Positions 60,496-64,000 of a stretch of DNA of 64,000 bases are shown here, piece after piece (position 1 is the first letter of the stretch; each line of letters starts with the position of its first letter). A program made the translations under genes and the position numbers. The stretch is taken from the NCBI GenBank assembly GCA_022340585.1, contig JAJDNS010000073.1, positions 1-64,000 on the forward strand, read 5' to 3'. The stretch comes from Acidobacteriota bacterium. GTDB taxonomy: Bacteria > Acidobacteriota > Vicinamibacteria > Fen-336. The notes under the pieces were generated by a model, which did not search any database, was not told the origin of the DNA, and saw only the letters and a list, made by a program, of their open reading frames with translations.

Positions 60496-61449
60496 CTAGC
60501 TGATCCCGTATCGCCGCCTCTTCTCCCAGAGTGCCTTGCGCGAGATGCCCAGCACTCCTGCTGCCCGTGTCTGGTTTCCCTGGACTGCGTCGAGAACGTA
60601 GCGGATGTAGGCGAGCTCGACGTCCTTGAGCGTGGGCCGCCGGTCCCGCCCGGCCCACAGGGTGGCCGGCTGCTCGAGCACCTGTGGGGGCAGCGCCGTC
60701 GGTGTCACCTCGCCTCTCGCGGTCAGGATCGCTGCCCTCTCGACGACCGACCGGAGCTCCCGCACGTTGCCCGGCCAGAGGTAGCCCTTGAGCAACTCCG
60801 CCGCCTCGGGAGCGAAGCCGGAGGCCTCGGAGGTCCCTCGCTCCCTCTCGCGGGCCAGGAAGCTCTCGGCCAGCGGCAGAATGTCCTCGCGGCGGTTGCG
60901 GAGGGGCGGCAGACGCAGCGGCACCACGTTGAGGCGATGGTAGAGATCCTCTCGAAAGCGCCCGCCGCGGACTGCCTCGGCGAGGTCGACGTTGGATGAG
61001 GCGACGAAACGCACGTCGACGTCGATCGTCCGGGTGCCGCCCACCCTCTCGAAGCGCCGCTCCTCGACGACCCGCAGGAGCTTGGCCTGCATGGGGGGAG
61101 CCAGATCCTGGATCTGGTCGAAGTAGACGGTGCCCCCGGCCGCCATCTCGATCTTACCGGCCTTGGCGTGCCGGGCATCGGTGAAGGCGCCACGCTCGTG
61201 TCCGAACAGCTCCGATTCCAGCAGCTCCCCCGGGATCGAGGGGCAGTGCACCTTGATGAAGGGCCCTTCGCCCCGAGGCCCCCCGTAGTGGAGCCAGTGC
61301 GCCACCAGGTCCTTGCCGGTCCCGCTCTCTCCCTCTACGAGAACCGGGCTGCGGGTCTCGGCCAGGCGAAGGACGAGAGGGAGCAGCTCATGCATGGCCC
61401 GGGAGGACGCGACGACGCCCGGCATCGCCGCTCGCGTGGCCACGCTCAT
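60496..61449 (-). CDS. sigma-54 interaction (AAA+) Fis-type regulator without sensor domain, Walker B Glu to Gln
   Basis: The 317-residue protein starts at an ATG overlapping the rsfS stop (ATGA) and has no receiver, GAF or PAS domain before the AAA+ core. Walker A is GESGTGKD (40-47); the sigma-54 loop reads GAFTDA (87-92) rather than GAFTGA; Walker B reads GGTVYFDQIQDL with Gln112 (codon 61114-61116) where activators have Glu, the residue whose Gln mutant stops ATP hydrolysis in PspF. The arginine-containing FREDLYHRLNVVPLRLPPLRNR segment and the C-terminal Fis helix-turn-helix (NQTRAAGVLGISRKALWEKRRRYG) are intact. It may bind DNA constitutively but activate poorly. Confidence 0.93.
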   Translation of the reverse strand: MSVATRAAMPGVVASSRAMHELLPLVLRLAETRSPVLVEGESGTGKDLVAHWLHYGGPRGEGPFIKVHCPSIPGELLESELFGHERGAFTDARHAKAGKIEMAAGGTVYFDQIQDLAPPMQAKLLRVVEERRFERVGGTRTIDVDVRFVASSNVDLAEAVRGGRFREDLYHRLNVVPLRLPPLRNRREDILPLAESFLARERERGTSEASGFAPEAAELLKGYLWPGNVRELRSVVERAAILTARGEVTPTALPPQVLEQPATLWAGRDRRPTLKDVELAYIRYVLDAVQGNQTRAAGVLGISRKALWEKRRRYGIS

Positions 61450-61793
61450 TCTTCGACCTCCAACCGGTTGGCCCCGTTCCACAACCGCTCGAGGTCGTAG
61501 AAGGCGCGCGTCGAGGGAGTGAACACATGGACGACGAAGTGATCGTAGTCCAGAAGGATCCACTCCTGGCGTGGATAGCCTTCCACGTGGGTGGGTCGCC
61601 ATCCCTCCTGCTCGCGCATCGCGTCGCGAACGGCGTCGGCGATGGCCACGAGCTGACGCTGGTTGGTTCCGGAGAGCAGAACGAAGAAGTCGGTGAAGTC
61701 GGTGGCCGGGCGCAGGTCGAGGACCACCGGATCCTCGGCCTTCTTCGCGAGGGCCGCCCGAACCGCGGTCTCGACGTGTGCCGGAAGCTTCAT
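61446..61793 (-). CDS. rsfS: ribosomal silencing factor RsfS
   Basis: RsfS binds L14 on free 50S subunits and blocks joining under starvation. The 115-residue protein has VVLDLRPATDFTDFFVLLSGTNQRQLVAIADAV and WILLDYDHFVVHVFTPSTRAFYDLERLW, the canonical family segments. It overlaps nadD (ATGA) and the sigma-54 regulator (ATGA). Confidence 0.96.
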   Translation of the reverse strand: MKLPAHVETAVRAALAKKAEDPVVLDLRPATDFTDFFVLLSGTNQRQLVAIADAVRDAMREQEGWRPTHVEGYPRQEWILLDYDHFVVHVFTPSTRAFYDLERLWNGANRLEVEE

Positions 61794-62368
61794 GCGTACA
61801 GCCCCCGCCGGGCAATGAACTCCGCCACCGGTACCGGGACGAGGTAGCGCACGCTTTCGCCTCGGCGCACGTGCTCACGGATCGCGGTGGCGGAGATGGG
61901 AAGCGCAGGGCCATCGATCCGAGTCACGCGAGCGCCGGGGAAAGGCGGAGCTGTGGTTGGCGAGGGCTGCCCGGGGCGCGTCACCACCGCCACCTCCGCG
62001 AGGGAGAAGAGCCGTTCGGGCTCCCGCCATTCCGTCATCTCCGGCCACGTGTCACCGCCCACCACCAGTACGAGCTCGTCGTCGGGGCGCTCGGCGTGCA
62101 GGGACGCCAGCGTGTCGACGGTGTAGCTCGGGCCCGGGCGCTTGAGCTCGGTCTCCCAGACGGCAAAGCGTGGGTGGCCCGCAGAGGCGAGGCAGGCCAT
62201 GGTGAACCGATCGAGGGCGGAGGCGAGGGGCCCCGTCCGGTGCGGGGGCTCCCCCGAGGGGAGGAAGACGACCAGATCGAGGTCCAGCCCCTCGCGAGCG
62301 CTCTCGGCCGCCCGGAGATGCCCCAGGTGGATGGGATCGAACGTGCCGCCCAGGAGACCCACTCTCAC
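61790..62368 (-). CDS. nadD: nicotinate-nucleotide adenylyltransferase
   Basis: NadD adenylates nicotinate mononucleotide in NAD synthesis. The 192-residue protein starts VGLLGGTFDPIHLGHLRAAE, containing the GGTFDP and HxGH motifs, and ends with the ISATAIREHVRRGESVRYLVPVPVAEFI segment. GTG at 62368 overlaps the obg stop. The obg-nadD-rsfS order is common. Confidence 0.97.
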   Translation of the reverse strand: MRVGLLGGTFDPIHLGHLRAAESAREGLDLDLVVFLPSGEPPHRTGPLASALDRFTMACLASAGHPRFAVWETELKRPGPSYTVDTLASLHAERPDDELVLVVGGDTWPEMTEWREPERLFSLAEVAVVTRPGQPSPTTAPPFPGARVTRIDGPALPISATAIREHVRRGESVRYLVPVPVAEFIARRGLYA

Positions 62369-63387
62369 CCCAGACCCTCCAGCAGCAGCGCCGGCCGCTC
62401 GTCGAGCATCTGCAGGAGCCGGTGCTTCATGGTCGTGAGACCCTCCCCGCTCACCGCGGAGACCGGCACGACATCGAGGCCGTGCCGTTCAGCTTCCGCC
62501 CGCAGGGCCGGGAGGGGGTCCTCCGCCCCCACCACGTCCCGCTTGGAGGCGGCCACCAGCTGCGGTCGCTCCAGCATCGAGGCGTCCCAGCTGCGGACCT
62601 CCTCGCGCGCGAGGCGCAGATCCTGGGCGGGGTCGCGCCCGCTCGTCCCCGAGGCATCGACCACATGGAGGAGCACCCGGGTCCGCTCCACGTGCCGGAG
62701 GAACCGGAGGCCCAGGCCCGCCCCTTCGTGGGCGCCCTCGATGATGCCGGGGATGTCGGCCGCCACGAACGTGCCGTCCCCCGCCTCGACCACCCCGAGG
62801 ACGGGAGTGAGGGTCGTGAACGGGTAGTCTCCCACCCGTGGTCGTGCGGCGGAGATGCGGCTCAGGAGGGTCGACTTCCCGGCGTTGGGAAGGCCAACGA
62901 GGCCGACGTCGGCGATGAGCCGCAGGTCGAGGCGGACCCAGCGTTCCTCGCCCTCGCCCCCGGGCTCCGCCTCGCGGGGCGCCCGGTTCCGGTTGGAGAG
63001 AAAGGCCCGATTGCCCCGGCCCCCGCGTCCTCCCCGGGCCACGATCAGGCGATCGCCCTCCCGAAGAACCTCGCCCAGGACCTCACCCGTCGTCTCGTCG
63101 CGGGCCGACGTGCCGGGGGGCACCGGGACCTCGCGATCCTGCCCGCTGCGCCCGGTGCGATTGCCCGGTCCCCCATGACGCCCCCGCTGGGCACGGATCT
63201 CCGCCTGGAATCTGAGGGGGAGAAGGGTGTTCTGGTGGGAGACCGCCCTCAGCACCACGTCTCCGCCCTTGCCCCCGGTCCCGCCATCGGGACCCCCGCG
63301 GGGTACGTGCGGCTCGCGGCGGAAGCTGACGCAGCCGTCCCCGCCGTCACCACCCTTGACGAAGACCTTGACCTCGTCGACGAACAT
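62365..63387 (-). CDS. obg: Obg family GTPase
   Basis: Obg (CgtA) is an essential GTPase acting in 50S assembly and stress. The glycine-rich N-terminal Obg fold (FVDEVKVFVKGGDGGDGCVSFRREPHVPRGGPDGGTGGKGGDV) precedes the G domain with G1 GLPNAGKSTLL, G3 DIPGI and the SVHxx/SKRD G4-like region. It is 340 residues, ending soon after the G domain without a long C-terminal extension. rpmA lies upstream. Confidence 0.97.
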   Translation of the reverse strand: MFVDEVKVFVKGGDGGDGCVSFRREPHVPRGGPDGGTGGKGGDVVLRAVSHQNTLLPLRFQAEIRAQRGRHGGPGNRTGRSGQDREVPVPPGTSARDETTGEVLGEVLREGDRLIVARGGRGGRGNRAFLSNRNRAPREAEPGGEGEERWVRLDLRLIADVGLVGLPNAGKSTLLSRISAARPRVGDYPFTTLTPVLGVVEAGDGTFVAADIPGIIEGAHEGAGLGLRFLRHVERTRVLLHVVDASGTSGRDPAQDLRLAREEVRSWDASMLERPQLVAASKRDVVGAEDPLPALRAEAERHGLDVVPVSAVSGEGLTTMKHRLLQMLDERPALLLEGLG

Positions 63388-63423
63388 CGGCGGCGGCCCG
63401 CACCGCGCGGGCGGGGGCGGTCT

Positions 63424-63684
63424 CTAGCCCGCGGCGGGCAGCACGGTCACGAGCTGTCCCCGCGACCCGTGGTCCTCGAAGCGGACGAAACCGTCCACGA
63501 GGGCGAATAGCGTGTGGTCCTTGCCCAGCCCCACGTTCCGGCCCGGCTTCCAGCGGGTGCCGTGCTGGCGGAGGATGATGGCCCCGCCCCGGACCTTCTG
63601 GCCGCCGAACGCCTTCACGCCGAGCCGCTGTGAGTTGCTGTCACGGCCGTTGCGGCTCGACCCTTGACCCTTCTTGTGCGCCAT
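63424..63684 (-). CDS. rpmA: 50S ribosomal protein L27
   Basis: The 86-residue L27 begins [24 protein letters not shown], with [31 protein letters not shown] as in the family. It is coupled to L21 and Obg in the usual rplU-rpmA-obg order. Confidence 0.98.
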   Translation of the reverse strand: MAHKKGQGSSRNGRDSNSQRLGVKAFGGQKVRGGAIILRQHGTRWKPGRNVGLGKDHTLFALVDGFVRFEDHGSRGQLVTVLPAAG

Positions 63685-63787
63685 CTCTCTCTCACCCGCT
63701 TCCGAATCGACTTCACAAACGACGGGAGCGGCTCCGGCCGGGGGCCGAAAGCCGCTCGTCCGGAGGCCGGGGAACCGAAGCCCGGCC

Positions 63788-64000
63788 TCAGGCCTGGACT
63801 CGCTCGATCTTCACCGCTGTAAAAGACTGCCGGTGCCCCCGGGTCCGCCGGTAGTGCTTGCGCCGCTTGTGCTTGAACACCCGGATCTTGCGATCGCGGC
63901 CGTGCTCGACGACGGTGCCCTCGACGGCGGCGTTCTCCACCCGGGGGGCGCCGATCCGGATCTCGTCGCCCTCGCCCACGAGAAGAACATCGTCGAGGGT
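63788..64000 (-). CDS. rplU: 50S ribosomal protein L21 (partial, 5' end off the window)
   Basis: The visible frame runs to the right edge and reads [17 protein letters not shown], then [28 protein letters not shown], the C-terminal two thirds of L21. The start lies beyond 64000; the GTG at 63979 is internal, not the real start. rpmA follows 103 bases after the stop. Confidence 0.96.
   Translation of the reverse strand, partial: TLDDVLLVGEGDEIRIGAPRVENAAVEGTVVEHGRDRKIRVFKHKRRKHYRRTRGHRQSFTAVKIERVQA

Noticed and set aside
60496-61914. 472-residue version of the sigma-54 activator with an N-terminal regulatory domain
   Set aside because: The first 155 residues are an Arg/Ser/Pro-rich out-of-frame reading of rsfS and nadD; the ATG at 61449 overlaps the rsfS stop.

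Overview
This window is a 64 kb chromosomal segment from a GC-rich, Gram-negative-type bacterium, centred on the replication origin. It opens with the 5' end of a 16S rRNA gene on the minus strand; the stretch AATCAACGCTGGCGGCGTGC just inside the 27F primer site is typical of Acidobacteriota. lpxC, a heptose-1-phosphate adenylyltransferase (rfaE2), a Wzm/Wzt exporter and SurA/PpiD-type chaperones indicate an outer membrane. Assignment to Acidobacteriota is an inference from the partial 16S and gene content. No phage, transposase, CRISPR array or tRNA gene was seen; the region is almost entirely housekeeping.

Layout: (1) 0-6.2 kb, minus strand: 16S 5' end with strong promoter and boxA leader, tyrS, purN, purM, a STAS protein and a PpiD-like chaperone, with one tiny LysW-like zinc-ribbon gene on plus. 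(2) 6.4-16.7 kb, plus strand: FecR-domain protein, GAF-GGDEF diguanylate cyclase, mreB-mreC-mreD-mrdA-rodA, rng and an unknown gene, ending in two tandem palindromic repeats. (3) 16.9-25.4 kb, minus: alkyltransferase-like protein, surA, a parvulin-type lipoprotein, mfd, rfaE2, wzt, wzm. (4) 25.5-32 kb, minus: atpC-D-G-A-H, a selenocysteine-containing selD whose UGA would truncate ordinary annotation, and a bactofilin. (5) 32-37.5 kb, minus: parB, parA, rsmG (carrying a parS site), jag, yidC, yidD, rnpA, rpmH. (6) 37.5-47.2 kb, plus: origin region, dnaA, a second cluster of DnaA-box-like motifs, dnaN, recF, gyrB, gyrA and a lipoprotein. (7) 47.2-52.6 kb, minus: pcrA/uvrD, glmS, a stand-alone GlmU acetyltransferase domain and a TPR protein. 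(8) 52.7-56.6 kb, plus: uvrA and lpxC, the latter behind a sigma-54 type promoter. (9) 56.6-64 kb, minus: rplU-rpmA-obg-nadD-rsfS, a sensorless sigma-54 activator with an unusual Walker B, dksA-like, comF, a degenerate S1/P1-nuclease-like protein, and an overlapping set of ECF sigma factor, STAS protein, unknown protein and DUF1573 protein.

Functional themes: replication initiation and segregation (dnaA, dnaN, recF, gyrAB, parABS), rod-shape wall synthesis (mre/rod, bactofilin, glmS/glmU), envelope biogenesis (yidC, ppiD, surA, lpxC, wzm/wzt) and energy (F1 ATPase). Many neighbours overlap by 1-4 bases (ATGA, GTGA or TGATG), implying translational coupling. The most interesting points are the Sec-SelD with its SECIS-like hairpin, the sigma-54 promoter at lpxC together with the odd sigma-54 activator, the ECF-STAS-DUF1573 cassette, the pseudoenzyme-like S1/P1 protein, and a family of interspersed palindromic repeats.
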